Program-made: the position numbers and the translations under genes | The notes under the pieces: model-generated | What the model saw: the letters and a program-made list of their open reading frames with translations, nothing else | Databases searched by the model: none | What the model was told of the DNA's origin: nothing | Source of the DNA: Paenibacillus ottowii | Lineage (GTDB): Bacteria > Bacillota > Bacilli > Paenibacillales > Paenibacillaceae | DNA: 64,000 nt | Reading direction: 5' to 3' | Assembly (NCBI RefSeq): GCF_006874425.1 | Contig: NZ_VIJZ01000001.1 | Span: 434,001 to 498,000 of the forward strand | Part shown: in pieces, positions 15,313 through 25,432 of the stretch | Numbering within the stretch: position 1 is the first letter of the stretch | Layout of the letters: the number at the start of each line of letters is the position of its first letter

Positions 15313-17082
15313 TTAGGCTCCGTTATCCTGCAATTCAGTAATGGATTTAACGTTCATATAAGCTGGAACAACCAACCCGGTTTTAACACCAGTCATATTC
15401 GCACCCAGATCGTCGAGCTTATCTTTGTATTTAGCCCAGTAATCCGCATGTGTTAACGGCAGCCATGCAGCTGGGGAGGCGTCTATATCACCACTAGCGA
15501 CACCCGTCCACATAGGACCTGCTTCAACTTGCAGTGCGGTTACTTTGTAACCCAGTTTGTTTTCCATTATATATTTCAGCAAATTAGTACTTGCAATTTC
15601 CGAATCCCAAGCTACATAGCTTAGCTTAAAGGTGTCACCGTTGACAGGTTGCAGACCCTGAGTCCATTCCTTTACCTTGTCGGCATGTTTCTCTGCCCAA
15701 TCTTTGGCAGCTTGTTCTGGACTGGTTCCGGCCTGGATGGCAACCATCATTTCACCCATATCTTCGGACGTCCATTTGAAACGTTTTAGAAACTCATAAG
15801 CAATGGGAGCATCCTGCTGCAATCCTTTGCGGGCAATCGTATGGATACCCTCAGCTTCACCATAAGACTTCTTAGGGTCTTCCAAATATTTGAGATCATA
15901 TTTGTTGAACATCCAGTGAGGAGTCCAGCCTGTAATAATGATCGGTTTTTTCGCCTTGATGGCTTTGTCCAGCGTGGCCGTCATGGCTGCACCGGAACCC
16001 TCGACTAGCTTCCAATCAGACAAGTTGTAGTCTTGAATGGCTTTAGCCGTTGACTTCATAATGCCAGCCCCGGGATCAATACCGATAATTTTATAACCAA
16101 CCTCTGTGCCAACCGTATTGGCAGGTGCACTGCCTTTGCCAGCAGCGGAATGATCTGTTCCAACAAAGTATTGAGATGCGCCAGCGATCAAAATGACTGC
16201 TGTAACTGCTGAGGTGATCCATACTTTTTGCTTGCTGGATACACGACTTTTGCCTTTCTTCGTCGGCTTAAACAGGTTTTGCGTAAAGCGGTCAAGCACA
16301 ATAGCCAGAACGACGACAGCCAAGCCAGCTTCAAAACCTTTACCGATTTGTAGCTGAGTTACAGCACGATACACAACTGCACCGATACCTTCCGCACCGA
16401 TCATGGAGGCAATAACAACCATGGACAGTGACAGCATAATCGTCTGATTAATACCAGCCATTAAGGTAGGCAATGCCAGTGGCAACTGTACTTTAAACAG
16501 CTTTTGCGCCGATGTTGAACCAAATGCATCAGAGGCTTCAACCAGCTCATCCGATACTTGCATAATCCCCAAGTTGGTCATGCGAATGGTTGGGGGGATC
16601 GCAAAAATAACTGATGCGATCACACCCGGTACAACACCCAGGCTGAAAAAGGTAACCGCCGGGAGCAAGTACACGAACGCAGGCATCGTCTGCATAAAAT
16701 CAAGTAAAGGCGTGATAATACGTGATGCTGATTTACTGTATGCACACCAGATTCCGATCGGAATCCCGATAACAATGGATACGAGCGCAGACGTGATGAC
16801 CAGTCCGAGCGTATTCATCGTTTCACTCCAATAGCCGAGATTATCAATCAGCAGGAAGCCGATGACAGTAAACAGTGTAAGCTGTACCCGCCCAATCATA
16901 AAGGCGATAATCCCGATGATCACGATGAACACCAGAGGGTGCGGAAGCATAAACAAGCCAGAGAAGAAGCCAACTACGGCTTCAATAACCGAAGAAATAA
17001 CATTAAACAATCCAGCCAGATGAATACCCATCCAGTCTACAATGGATTGAATCCACTCAGCGATTGGCAGTTTCGGTATCAT
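15313..17082 (-). CDS. opuABC: glycine betaine ABC transporter permease/binding-protein fusion (OpuABC)
   Basis: About 589 aa. The N-terminal half is a ProW/OpuAB permease with several membrane helices and the EAA loop SDELVEASDAFGSTSAQKLF. After a further helix (VWITSAVTAVILIAGASQYFV) comes an OpuAC-type substrate-binding domain (YKIIGIDPGAGIMKSTAKAI, KKPIIITGWTPHWMFNKYDL) with the Trp-rich betaine pocket. The fusion is typical of Paenibacillus, Lactococcus and Listeria-type OpuA. It imports glycine betaine under osmotic stress. Two in-frame ATGs exist; 17082 has better spacing from GGAGGTG than 17088. It overlaps the opuAA end by 26 bp, so expression is coupled. Confidence 0.93.
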   Translation of the reverse strand: MIPKLPIAEWIQSIVDWMGIHLAGLFNVISSVIEAVVGFFSGLFMLPHPLVFIVIIGIIAFMIGRVQLTLFTVIGFLLIDNLGYWSETMNTLGLVITSALVSIVIGIPIGIWCAYSKSASRIITPLLDFMQTMPAFVYLLPAVTFFSLGVVPGVIASVIFAIPPTIRMTNLGIMQVSDELVEASDAFGSTSAQKLFKVQLPLALPTLMAGINQTIMLSLSMVVIASMIGAEGIGAVVYRAVTQLQIGKGFEAGLAVVVLAIVLDRFTQNLFKPTKKGKSRVSSKQKVWITSAVTAVILIAGASQYFVGTDHSAAGKGSAPANTVGTEVGYKIIGIDPGAGIMKSTAKAIQDYNLSDWKLVEGSGAAMTATLDKAIKAKKPIIITGWTPHWMFNKYDLKYLEDPKKSYGEAEGIHTIARKGLQQDAPIAYEFLKRFKWTSEDMGEMMVAIQAGTSPEQAAKDWAEKHADKVKEWTQGLQPVNGDTFKLSYVAWDSEIASTNLLKYIMENKLGYKVTALQVEAGPMWTGVASGDIDASPAAWLPLTHADYWAKYKDKLDDLGANMTGVKTGLVVPAYMNVKSITELQDNGA

Positions 17083-18280
17083 GGGCATTCACCTCCTTTG
17101 TAGTAGGTACATCTCCACTTAGTGCACCTAGTAGAGCTCCACGGACGATAACGCCCAGCAACTTCTGCTTGTCATCGACGACAGCCAGTGGCACCTTGGA
17201 CGAGCTTGTAATTTCAAAGAGATCATTAATGACCGTTTCAGCGGTCACCTGCGGGCCGTCCGTGATCAAAATATCTTCAATCTTCAAATTGTTGCGCAGT
17301 GCATGAACAGCATCCTCGGCATTAATTACACCCAGAAGCTTTTTGGTGCGGTCAATGACGAAGAGATTGGAAATCCCACGCTCCCGCATCAATTCCAGAG
17401 CTACACGCGGACCACGGTCCATCGTGATGGTTTCTGGACGAAGCATGACATGAGCAGCCGTCAAAACCTTGGACAGATCCACATCCTCGACGAAGCGGGC
17501 TACATAAGAGTTAGCTGGTTGGATCATAATTTCTTCCGGTGTACCAATTTGTACGACTACTCCGTCCCGCATCAAGGCAATCCGGTCACCAATCCGCAGC
17601 GCTTCATCCAGGTCATGGGTGATAAAGACAATCGTTTTTTTCATTTTATCTTGGAGCTCCAGCAACTCATCTTGCATGTCACGACGAATGAGAGGGTCCA
17701 ATGCGCTGAATGCTTCATCCATCAGGAGAACTTCAGGGTCATTCGCCAGTGCCCGTGCAAGGCCGACACGCTGCTGCATACCGCCACTCAACTCATCGGG
17801 CATTTTATCGCCCCAGTTTTTAAGACCAACCAGTTCCAATGCTTGTTGTGCCTTTTCCTGGCGCTGTGCTTTATCTACCTTTTGAATTTCAAGACCATAT
17901 TCTACATTTTCCAATACAGTCCGATGTGGGAACAGGGCGAACTTTTGAAAAACCATGCTGATGGTTTTACGACGAACTTCGCGGAGCTGTTCTTTGTTCA
18001 TCTTACGAAGATCTTTGCCGTGGACCAGAATCTCACCGGAGGTAGGCTCAATCAAGCGATTTAGCATTCGCACCAAAGTGGACTTGCCGCTACCTGATAA
18101 CCCCATAATTACGAAAATTTCACCTTGCTTAATTTCCATGTTGGCCCGATTCACACCAACAGTAATCTGTTTTTCTTTGGCCAGCTTTTCTTTGCCCCAG
18201 CCTTGCTCCAGGAGCGGAACACCTTGCTCTGCGTGAGGACCAAAGAGTTTGCTGACATTTTTGACTTCCAAAATCGTCAT
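17057..18280 (-). CDS. opuAA: glycine betaine ABC transporter ATP-binding subunit with CBS domains (OpuAA)
   Basis: A 407-aa ATPase that drives OpuABC. Walker A is GLSGSGKST (residues 60-68), the signature is LSGGMQQRV and Walker B is VLLMDEAFSALDP. Two tandem CBS domains occupy about residues 280-395 (VALELMRERGISNLFVIDRT, SKVPLAVVDDKQKLLGVIV); in OpuA these sense ionic strength or c-di-AMP (family knowledge). ATG 18280 follows AGAGGTG; the longer frame to 18406 is upstream leader. The gene is divergent from the GbsR-type regulator across about 515 bp. Confidence 0.93.
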   Translation of the reverse strand: MTILEVKNVSKLFGPHAEQGVPLLEQGWGKEKLAKEKQITVGVNRANMEIKQGEIFVIMGLSGSGKSTLVRMLNRLIEPTSGEILVHGKDLRKMNKEQLREVRRKTISMVFQKFALFPHRTVLENVEYGLEIQKVDKAQRQEKAQQALELVGLKNWGDKMPDELSGGMQQRVGLARALANDPEVLLMDEAFSALDPLIRRDMQDELLELQDKMKKTIVFITHDLDEALRIGDRIALMRDGVVVQIGTPEEIMIQPANSYVARFVEDVDLSKVLTAAHVMLRPETITMDRGPRVALELMRERGISNLFVIDRTKKLLGVINAEDAVHALRNNLKIEDILITDGPQVTAETVINDLFEITSSSKVPLAVVDDKQKLLGVIVRGALLGALSGDVPTTKEVNAHDTETANR

Positions 18281-18406
18281 ACATACACCTCTTCTTTCTA
18301 TACTTTGCTTGGTATTAACCCCATATTGCATGATGGATTGAGTATAAAAATCATAATTCTGTACATCCTGAACGGTTAATGACAAAAATAATTGTAACAG
18401 AAGCAT

Positions 18407-18794
18407 TGCTTACATTTCAAATAAAAAAACTGTTCATAAAGTACGTACAGAAAAAACTGTACAAACTTTCCTTCAATATGCTCCCTCGTTCTTTAGAATG
18501 CTCAAACATTCGAAACTTTACAACCGATAGTGCTTTTTTTAAAATAGACAATGAAATATGACCATAAGAAAAAGATCTATGTATATCCATAATTTTAAAA
18601 GTTTACTATCATTAGCAATTTTGCGAATTATGATTTTGAACGATCATGCTGTTGTAATATAGACAGAAGCTTTGCTTTTGAAACATTTCATTGATTATTG
18701 AAAGATTTCATATATTGCGTCAAAGCTAATCCTTAACGGGTAAGTCGTTCATACTAGGTTGTGCAAAATGCTCTAAAATTAGGAGGTTGCAAGC
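18407..18794. other. AT-rich divergent regulatory region between opuAA and gbsR-like gene
   Basis: No gene is visible. It contains a perfect inverted repeat GTACAG-AAAAAA-CTGTAC (18445-18462) and several CTGT/ACAG half-sites nearby, which are candidate regulator sites. A clear consensus promoter was not found. Confidence 0.4.
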
Positions 18795-19358
18795 ATGAGC
18801 TTGTACCAGTTAGGTGATGAGCAGCAGGCTTCGCTGCAAAAAATTCGCAAACGTGTCATAGAAGCTATAGGTAAAAACATGGACCTATATGGAATCACTC
18901 TGTCTGCGGGACATTTGTACGGTTTGCTTTTTTTTGCGGATAAACCGATGACGCTGGACGAGATGGGCCGTGAAATGGAAATGAGCAAAACGAGCATGAG
19001 TACAGGAGTTCGAACGTTGTTGGACCTGAAAATGGTGAACAAGGTATGGAGCAAAGGCTCACGCAAGGATTTGTATGAGGTCGAGTATGACTGGTATCAA
19101 ACATTTACTGACTTCTTCGCTATTAAATGGAGAAAAGCAGTAGAAACAAATTTATTGGTACTTCGCAAAGCCATCGATGAACTGGACAAATTGATGGCGC
19201 AGGGTGAGGAATACGAGGAATTCAAGGCGATTCTTCAGCAAGACCGTTTGAAAATGAAGCAGGCTGTTGCTTATTACAAGTGGCTGGACCGATTGATTGA
19301 TTCGATGGAAAGCGAAGAAATTTACAAGCTGATTCCGAAAGAAGAGGTTCGGGATTAA
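18795..19358 (+). CDS. GbsR/OpcR-type MarR-family regulator
   Basis: A 187-aa regulator with a winged helix in residues about 30-100 (LSAGHLYGLLFFADKPMTLD, SKTSMSTGVRTLLDLKMV) and a helical C-terminal half containing VWSKGSRKDLYEVEYDWYQ. This is the pattern of GbsR and OpcR, repressors of betaine synthesis and uptake genes that respond to choline (family knowledge). Divergence from opuAA supports control of that operon. The start is ATG 18795 behind TTAGGAGG. A strong terminator follows. Confidence 0.85.
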   Translation: MSLYQLGDEQQASLQKIRKRVIEAIGKNMDLYGITLSAGHLYGLLFFADKPMTLDEMGREMEMSKTSMSTGVRTLLDLKMVNKVWSKGSRKDLYEVEYDWYQTFTDFFAIKWRKAVETNLLVLRKAIDELDKLMAQGEEYEEFKAILQQDRLKMKQAVAYYKWLDRLIDSMESEEIYKLIPKEEVRD

Positions 19359-19384
19359 TCACGAACCGACTGACCTGTCTACAA

Positions 19385-19420
19385 AATGCCGGAGCGCAAA
19401 AGCGCTTCCGGTATTTTTTG
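19385..19420 (+). terminator. intrinsic terminator of gbsR-like gene
   Basis: AATGCCGGAGCGC and GCGCTTCCGGTATT form the stem, followed by a T-run. Confidence 0.8.
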
Positions 19421-19507
19421 GTTTGGCCCTGCGCAGAGGGTATAATAGAGATATGTAAAGAGTGATATTCTACCGTTCTGTTGAACATATGAGATAAAGG
19501 AGGGTTC

Positions 19508-20992
19508 ATGATGGAAAGTAGTATAGTACATACTCGTTTAGGTCAATTACGTGGGGAAACGAGGAATGGGTATCATGTATGGAGAGGTATTCCATATGCA
19601 CAGCCTCCTGTTGGCAAACTACGCTTTCACGGACCGCAGCCGTTGGAACCTTGGGAGGGTGTACGGGATGCGACGAGTTTCGGACCTATTTGTCCGCAAC
19701 CCATGCCCTCCGCTGAAAGTATGACCGGAAATCTGGTGGAACCGCCAGAGCAGTCCGAGGATTGTTTGTACCTGAACATTTGGACACCTGCTTCAAAGGC
19801 TCCTGAGAAGGGACGCCCAGTGATGGTGTGGATCCATGGCGGTGCCTTTGTCACTGGATCTGGGATCATCCCTTTATATGACGGGGAGCGCATGGCGAAG
19901 AATGGCGATGTGGTTGTAGTTACGATCAATTATCGGTTAGGGCCGTTAGGATTTTTGCATTTAACTCCAAAGGGAAATGGGCTGACCTCAAATGCCGGCT
20001 TGCTGGATCAAATCGCTGCGCTGAAATGGGTTAGGGATCATATTTCTGCCTTTGGCGGCAACCCGGATGAAGTAACGGTGTTCGGTGAATCGGCAGGCGC
20101 GATGAGTATTGCCGCTTTATTGGCGATGCCAGCCGCTGAGGGGCTATTCCAGCGTGCAATTTTGCAGAGCGGGGCATCGCAGGTGTTGCCAACTGCACAG
20201 GCCGAGCAAGTGGCGGCTGTCTATTTACAGCAACTGGGTGTAGACACTCAGCATCCTGAGCGATTGTTTACGTTGCCGACAGATGCGTTGATGCTCGCTA
20301 TGGCGAAAACGCATGAAGTCATCGGACCAGGGATGGCGATGATTTATCAACCCGTTGTAGATGGAGTCACCTTGCCGGATGTCCCACTGTCGGCAATTGC
20401 CCAAGGCTCTGCCAAACGGGTATCCGTTATGATTGGAACGAACTTGCATGAGGGGGATTATTTCATCCGTAAAGAATCCCATCTTATGAACAGGTCAACA
20501 GCATGTCAGGCATTGGAAATGATGACAGGCATGTCTGACATTGGCGACCTGATTGAAGCATTTCCAGTTACGATTAAGGGACAGGCACAAATGCTGACCG
20601 ATTTCATTTTCTGGCGTCCTGCGTTGGCTCTTGCCGCTGCACAGTCGGAGTATGCCTCGGTATGGATGTATCGTTTTGATTGGACACTGCCGGGACATCC
20701 AACTTTCGGACAAGCGGTTCACGGTGCAGAGATTGCTTTTGTTTTCGACAATCTGGAGCTGCTGGGCAAGCTTGGATTAGAGATTCAGCCTTCGATGCAG
20801 AAGCTCGCTCATCATATGCAGCAGGCGTGGGTTGCTTTTGCACGTGCTGGGGAGCCCATGCTGCCTGAGAGGGTATGGCCGGAATATAACAGGCAACAGC
20901 GAGCCACAGCTATTTTTCATCAGGATATTATGGTGGAACATGATCCGGAAGGGGATAGACGCCGCCAGCTAACAGGGCAGATGAGCATATAG
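19508..20992 (+). CDS. type B carboxylesterase (PnbA-like)
   Basis: A 494-aa cytoplasmic esterase of the cholinesterase fold. It has the oxyanion loop HGGAF (residues 110-114), the nucleophile elbow GESAGA (Ser195), GTNLHEGDYF carrying the acidic residue of the triad, and AVHGAEIAF with the probable catalytic His. It hydrolyses esters of small alcohols and nitrobenzyl-type artificial substrates; the natural substrate is unknown. ATG 19508 and 19511 are both behind AAAGGAGGG. The gene is monocistronic, ending at a shared bidirectional terminator. Confidence 0.92.
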   Translation: MMESSIVHTRLGQLRGETRNGYHVWRGIPYAQPPVGKLRFHGPQPLEPWEGVRDATSFGPICPQPMPSAESMTGNLVEPPEQSEDCLYLNIWTPASKAPEKGRPVMVWIHGGAFVTGSGIIPLYDGERMAKNGDVVVVTINYRLGPLGFLHLTPKGNGLTSNAGLLDQIAALKWVRDHISAFGGNPDEVTVFGESAGAMSIAALLAMPAAEGLFQRAILQSGASQVLPTAQAEQVAAVYLQQLGVDTQHPERLFTLPTDALMLAMAKTHEVIGPGMAMIYQPVVDGVTLPDVPLSAIAQGSAKRVSVMIGTNLHEGDYFIRKESHLMNRSTACQALEMMTGMSDIGDLIEAFPVTIKGQAQMLTDFIFWRPALALAAAQSEYASVWMYRFDWTLPGHPTFGQAVHGAEIAFVFDNLELLGKLGLEIQPSMQKLAHHMQQAWVAFARAGEPMLPERVWPEYNRQQRATAIFHQDIMVEHDPEGDRRRQLTGQMSI

Positions 20993-21024
20993 GTAAATAC
21001 GAGACATGGTCGAAATGATTAACG

Positions 21025-21068
21025 AAAAAGCCTTCACCCGTATTTTGTATACGGATGAAGGCTTTTGT
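21025..21068. terminator. bidirectional terminator
   Basis: AAAAAGCCTTCACCCGTAT and ATACGGATGAAGGCTTTT form a long stem between the convergent esterase and chemoreceptor genes. Confidence 0.85.
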
Positions 21069-21132
21069 GAGTAAACAGATGTGGCACTCATTATGCTTGT
21101 TTGCATGAAACTTAAATCATGCAGTGTAGAGG

Positions 21133-23163
21133 TTAAATCTTGAATCGCTTAACAAGCCCTTGCAGATCCTGAGCCATTTTGGACAACTCCTGTGAGGAAG
21201 ATGCGATCTCCTCCATGGCTGCCATTTGCTCCTGAGCGGCAGCGGAGGTTGTCTGCGAACTGTCCGCCGAATTGCGGGATAGGCTTGCCAAATGGGTAAC
21301 AGTGGCAGAAACCTCCTCTGTGCTGGCTGAGATTTGTTCAGCAGCAGCGGATACGCTTTGAATTTGTTCCACGATATGAGAAGTAGAGCGTTCAATATTC
21401 GCGAATGCACCTTCTGCGTCCTGACTAATTCGCAATCCCTCACCTACCTGATTACGAACATTACCGTTCATCGTGGCGGTAGAGCGTTGAATCAAGTCGA
21501 GCATCTGCGTAATAATCTGACTGATCGAATCGGCGCTTTCCTTGGACTGTTCCGACAGCTTGCGTACCTCTATAGCGACTACTGCAAATCCACGCCCAGC
21601 TTCGCCAGCTCTAGAGGCTTCAATAGATGCGTTTAGGGACAACAAATTAGTTTGCTTAGCAATGGCGGCTATAGCCGAATTCATTTGCTTGGCATCGTCC
21701 GAGAGCTGGGATAGCTCATCCATCAGACTAGCCGTTTGGCTTACCGCCTCCAGAATGCGGTCCATTTGTGTCCGCACATGGCTGATCATTTGACTACCTT
21801 GAGCTACGTCTTGCTCGGTTTCTCCAGCTGAATCCACGATAGAGCTTGCCGATTCAGCAATCGTGCTGACACCCTTCGCCATTTCTTCAACGGCATTAGC
21901 GGTTTGCTCGGATGCTTCGGCGCTGGTCGCTGCATTTTCTGCGGATTCCATAACCGTTTCCGCTACATGTTGTACGGACTCCGTCGTTTGCTCTGTGCTC
22001 TCCTTGATTACCAGGGAAGAGGATGCAAGTCGGGAGGACGTTTGGTTGACCTCGGAGACCATCATATGTAAGGAATGTGTCATCTGGTCAAAATTCTGTG
22101 CCAGCTCGCCGAATTCGTCCTTCCTAGATAGATTTACACGTTCGGTCAGATTGCCGTCACGCACGATCCTTGTTCCTGCTTGTAGCTTCTTGAGTGGGAT
22201 CAGGAACGAGCGAACCATGAGCACAATGATGATCGCAGCAGCCAGTATGGAAATAACAATTACAATCAGGCTTTGCTTCAGAATTGGCTGAGCTGCATCA
22301 CTGTAATCCTCCAGATCTGACAGTGCGACAATGTCCCAGCCGGTGAGCGGGTCCTTAAGTGTAAAGGCCTGCACGTCCCGCTTCATAAATTGAATTTGCG
22401 ACACGGAAGGAATATTATTTTCCCCGGTTGCCGCCACTTTGGGAAGTCCCTCCATGGTGTCAGCCGGTTTTTTGCCTGTCTTGTCAAAGGCTGCTCCAGC
22501 TCCAGATACAACCTTATGGTCAGAATCAACAATGATGAGTCCTCCGCGTTCGCCTATCTTAACAGACTGCAGACTGTCCCCCATCTTGTCCAGATTCAAA
22601 GCCAATGCAACAGCCCCTTCACCGTTCTTCAGCGTTGCCGATACATTAACTACTAAGTTCCCTGTCGTAACGCTGGCAACTGGAACACCGACAAATATGT
22701 TGCCCTTATGTAGCATCGCGTTTTTGTACCATTTTCTCTCCCTAGGATCATAATCAGCCTCCTTTTTTAGCGGAGAACGGATATATTCTCCTTTCGCATT
22801 GCCGAGGAGCGCGGCATCTAACTCAGGATGAGCTTTGACGATGTCATCCAATTTTTTCTGAAGGGCTTCTTGATCGGAACCAATGGAATCAGCTTGGATT
22901 TCACTGGTAAGGACGTCCACGTCCTTCATGATCGGGGATACATACTGATTAACATTGCTTTGGATCAGATACAGATTCGTGTATACGGAATTAGCCATTT
23001 GCTGACTGAGCTGTGTCGTAGCCCCCTGATAAGAAAAGTATCCAATAAGTAAGCTCGGAATCAATAACACAGCCAAAAAAGAAATGATTAATTTTGTCCT
23101 CATTAAATAAAACTGCTTGAGAAACCTGTTCCACCACGGAACTGTTTGTTTTTCTTTAGTCAT
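21133..23163 (-). CDS. methyl-accepting chemotaxis protein with extracellular Cache domain
   Basis: A 676-aa receptor. TM1 lies at about residues 23-45, a double-Cache ligand domain at about 50-290 ([34 protein letters not shown]), TM2 at about 300-325, HAMP after it ([20 protein letters not shown]), then a long cytoplasmic signalling coil with the conserved tip [20 protein letters not shown]. It should control CheA and so flagellar rotation. ATG 23163 follows GAGGAG; the frame extends upstream to 23337 without a plausible start. The ligand is probably an amino acid or organic acid, as for many dCache receptors. Confidence 0.93.
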   Translation of the reverse strand: MTKEKQTVPWWNRFLKQFYLMRTKLIISFLAVLLIPSLLIGYFSYQGATTQLSQQMANSVYTNLYLIQSNVNQYVSPIMKDVDVLTSEIQADSIGSDQEALQKKLDDIVKAHPELDAALLGNAKGEYIRSPLKKEADYDPRERKWYKNAMLHKGNIFVGVPVASVTTGNLVVNVSATLKNGEGAVALALNLDKMGDSLQSVKIGERGGLIIVDSDHKVVSGAGAAFDKTGKKPADTMEGLPKVAATGENNIPSVSQIQFMKRDVQAFTLKDPLTGWDIVALSDLEDYSDAAQPILKQSLIVIVISILAAAIIIVLMVRSFLIPLKKLQAGTRIVRDGNLTERVNLSRKDEFGELAQNFDQMTHSLHMMVSEVNQTSSRLASSSLVIKESTEQTTESVQHVAETVMESAENAATSAEASEQTANAVEEMAKGVSTIAESASSIVDSAGETEQDVAQGSQMISHVRTQMDRILEAVSQTASLMDELSQLSDDAKQMNSAIAAIAKQTNLLSLNASIEASRAGEAGRGFAVVAIEVRKLSEQSKESADSISQIITQMLDLIQRSTATMNGNVRNQVGEGLRISQDAEGAFANIERSTSHIVEQIQSVSAAAEQISASTEEVSATVTHLASLSRNSADSSQTTSAAAQEQMAAMEEIASSSQELSKMAQDLQGLVKRFKI

Positions 23164-23326
23164 GTTTTTTCTCCTCTGTGTCTGATGGTCACTACATTGT
23201 TTTATTCGACAGAAATCGACTAATTTTATAGATGTAATCTTGAAAAGTGAGGAATCAAGGCATGTTTTAGGTACTTTTTTTGAAAAATAGTTCTTAAGGA
23301 CTAATCGAAATATGAATATAAATACA

Positions 23327-23372
23327 TAAAAAGCCAAATCGGAGATGCAAAAGCATCTTCACGATTTGGCTT
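23327..23372 (-). terminator. terminator of the EamA gene
   Basis: On the minus strand AGCCAAATCG and CGATTTGGCT pair, with an inner AAGATGC/GCATCT stem and TTTTTATG following. Confidence 0.75.
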
Positions 23373-23396
23373 GGGTGAGCATGAAAGGGGATCATG

Positions 23397-24347
23397 CTAT
23401 TCATTTTTCTGTTGACGAGAAATTATAAAGAGTGTGATCCAGATCAGCATAAAACCAGTCAATTGCGCTACGGTAACGATTTGCTGAAAAGCGATCCAGT
23501 TAATCACGACACCAACCATGGGAAAGCTCAATTCTGCCATTGTAGCATAAGAAGCTTTGGTTGTACTTAAGCCTTTGTAGTACAGTAATAAGCTGAGAAG
23601 ACCCGGAAGCAATGCCTGCAGCAGCAAGTTAATAATTACAGCAGCGCCCGCCCATGTACCTGTGGGCATATTCCACGGAGCATGCTCCACAGAGGTGAGG
23701 ACAATGAGCAGAGGGAGCGCCACCATGAAGCGGAGAGAGGTTACCGTCTCATATTTCATCGAACGAAGCAAGTAGCTGCCCATAACGGTCGAGCCGCCCC
23801 ACAGAACTGCTGCACCCAGTGCAAGCAAACTACCAACGTGAACAAAATCATGAACATGCCCAAAGGGAAGCGACCAACCGAAGGTCAGAAGATAGGTCCC
23901 GAACAGAGCGATGACAATTAATAGTCCAAAATGACGCGGCAACATTTCCTTCAATATCACGCGGGCCAGAATAATAGCGACCAATGGCTGAAGCTTCTGG
24001 AGCAAAAGAACTGCATTCAGATCACCGTTGCTGAGTGCCATGGTGAAAATCACACTGGCTAGTGCCGAGCCGCCCCACGAGACAAACAAAATAGCGATAA
24101 CTTGACGAAAGCGGATCGTTTTGAGCTCCTCGCGATGCTTCCACAGCATCGGTGTCAGAGCGATAAAGAGCAGTACATGCTCCATCAGTACGATTTGTGC
24201 TGAAGTGAATGATTTTAGCAAAATAATACGAAACAGCGGATCTGCGCCCCACAAGGCCGCTCCAATGGCGACTAGCCAAAAACCGCTTTTCATGTGGGAG
24301 CTACGATCAAAACTTTTGGATGATAGTACAGTTGATGATTGACTCAT
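23397..24347 (-). CDS. EamA/DMT-family transporter under FMN riboswitch
   Basis: A 316-aa membrane protein with about ten helices arranged as two EamA repeats (first repeat begins VAIGAALWGADPLFRI, second LALGAAVLWGGSTVMG). The start, ATG 24347, has AAGGAGC 11 bp upstream. The family moves metabolites such as amino acids and nucleosides. The upstream FMN riboswitch and terminator (24386-24658) show that it is switched off by FMN, so it most likely carries riboflavin or a related flavin. RibN, a riboflavin importer of other bacteria, also belongs to this family (family knowledge). Direction of transport cannot be read from the sequence. Confidence 0.88.
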   Translation of the reverse strand: MSQSSTVLSSKSFDRSSHMKSGFWLVAIGAALWGADPLFRIILLKSFTSAQIVLMEHVLLFIALTPMLWKHREELKTIRFRQVIAILFVSWGGSALASVIFTMALSNGDLNAVLLLQKLQPLVAIILARVILKEMLPRHFGLLIVIALFGTYLLTFGWSLPFGHVHDFVHVGSLLALGAAVLWGGSTVMGSYLLRSMKYETVTSLRFMVALPLLIVLTSVEHAPWNMPTGTWAGAAVIINLLLQALLPGLLSLLLYYKGLSTTKASYATMAELSFPMVGVVINWIAFQQIVTVAQLTGFMLIWITLFIISRQQKNE

Positions 24348-24385
24348 TCTTAATTAGCTCCTTGCGAATACAGGACCGGTGGCAC

Positions 24386-24425
24386 AAAAACCCCCGTCCA
24401 TGGCGAAGGCCATGCAAGACGGGGG
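24386..24425 (-). terminator. expression-platform terminator of the FMN riboswitch
   Basis: On the minus strand CCCCCGTC...CATGG and CCATG.ACGGGGG pair, followed by TTTTTG. It lies 40 bp upstream of the EamA start. Confidence 0.85.
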
Positions 24426-24520
24426 TTGATCAAATAAACTTGCCGCTTTATGCAAGTTAAATGAAGCCACTGCACAACCATAATGCAGTATTCATCGACT
24501 TTGCGGCATGTTCCTACTTC

Positions 24521-24658
24521 GATCTTCTTCCATCCGGACTTTACCGTCGGCTTTGGCATCTCACCAAATCAGTCCGTATCCTGTTGCCAGATACAGAGTC
24601 GCGGGCTTAGCTCCATGAGCCATACCGCCGGTTGGGAATCTCACCCTACCCCGAAGAT
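24521..24658 (-). ncRNA. FMN riboswitch (RFN element)
   Basis: Read on the minus strand it shows the conserved RFN blocks in order: GATCTTCGGGG, then GGGTGAGATTCCCAACCGGC, GGAGCTAAGCCCGCGA, CTGATTTGGTGAGATGCCA, AAGCCGACGGTAAAGTCCGG and ATGGAAGAAGATC, which closes the P1 stem with the first block. FMN binding would favour the terminator at 24386-24425. The controlled gene is the EamA transporter. Confidence 0.96.
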
Positions 24659-24739
24659 CCTTATTCCGTTTTTTAATTTCTCCTATAGGATATACCTGTT
24701 TTAGAATGAAGTCCAGTGAAAAATGTGTGTATATTATTA

Positions 24740-25432
24740 CTAGGCAATATCCTTATACTCAATGCGCCGAATGGCTGCATAAGCCACAAGCATGCCCAGC
24801 ACAGAAAAACTGATTTGCACGGGAGCAATGGAGCTAAGGGTAGCACCGTGATTATTGGAGAAAAGCAATGCTACAATCAGAATCGAGGTCACAATGGTCG
24901 TGGGTACAGAGTATCTTCGCATTCCCATATACAGCGGAACTAGTCCCATAAAGCTGGCGGCAACGGCATTGATTAGCGTGCGCGCTGATTGGTCGGCTAG
25001 TATGGAAAAAGTAAGCTTATCCGGTACAATTATGACAAACTGGTTAAGCAAATGAATCGCAGCCGTAATGATGATTTCCGATATTACAATAGACAAGAAC
25101 GTAAACAGCAGCACAATCAAGAGCTTGGCGATCATTAGCTTTTGGCGATGAATCGGATACATGAACAAGATTGTAATCGATTTGGATTTAAATTCTCCTA
25201 CGATAAAACGGCATAGCAGGACGGAGGCAAATACAATAAACGTGGCCCTTACCATATTGTCCATGAGATCGAGAAGCTGAGCGTACTGTGTAAATTCGGG
25301 TACTCCTTCAATGTGGCTGTCCAGCGCAATAGTACTAAGCAACCCTAGAATGCAGGCGTTGGCGATCAGCGCTGAACGGATGTAACCCGCTAGATGAAAC
25401 TTTTTCATCTCCAACTGTATCAATTTAAGCAT
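24740..25432 (-). CDS. ABC-2 type permease of antibiotic-type exporter
   Basis: A 230-aa permease with about six helices, for example AALIANACILGLLSTIAL and STLVLFTFLSIVISEIIITA-type segments. It resembles BcrB/lantibiotic-immunity permeases of the same size. ATG 25432 is preceded by GGAGGGG; the frame also opens at 25447. It overlaps the ATPase gene by 8 bp, so the two subunits are co-translated. It probably exports or shields against a peptide antibiotic, as in BcrAB-type systems (inference from context with a two-component system). Confidence 0.82.
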   Translation of the reverse strand: MLKLIQLEMKKFHLAGYIRSALIANACILGLLSTIALDSHIEGVPEFTQYAQLLDLMDNMVRATFIVFASVLLCRFIVGEFKSKSITILFMYPIHRQKLMIAKLLIVLLFTFLSIVISEIIITAAIHLLNQFVIIVPDKLTFSILADQSARTLINAVAASFMGLVPLYMGMRRYSVPTTIVTSILIVALLFSNNHGATLSSIAPVQISFSVLGMLVAYAAIRRIEYKDIA

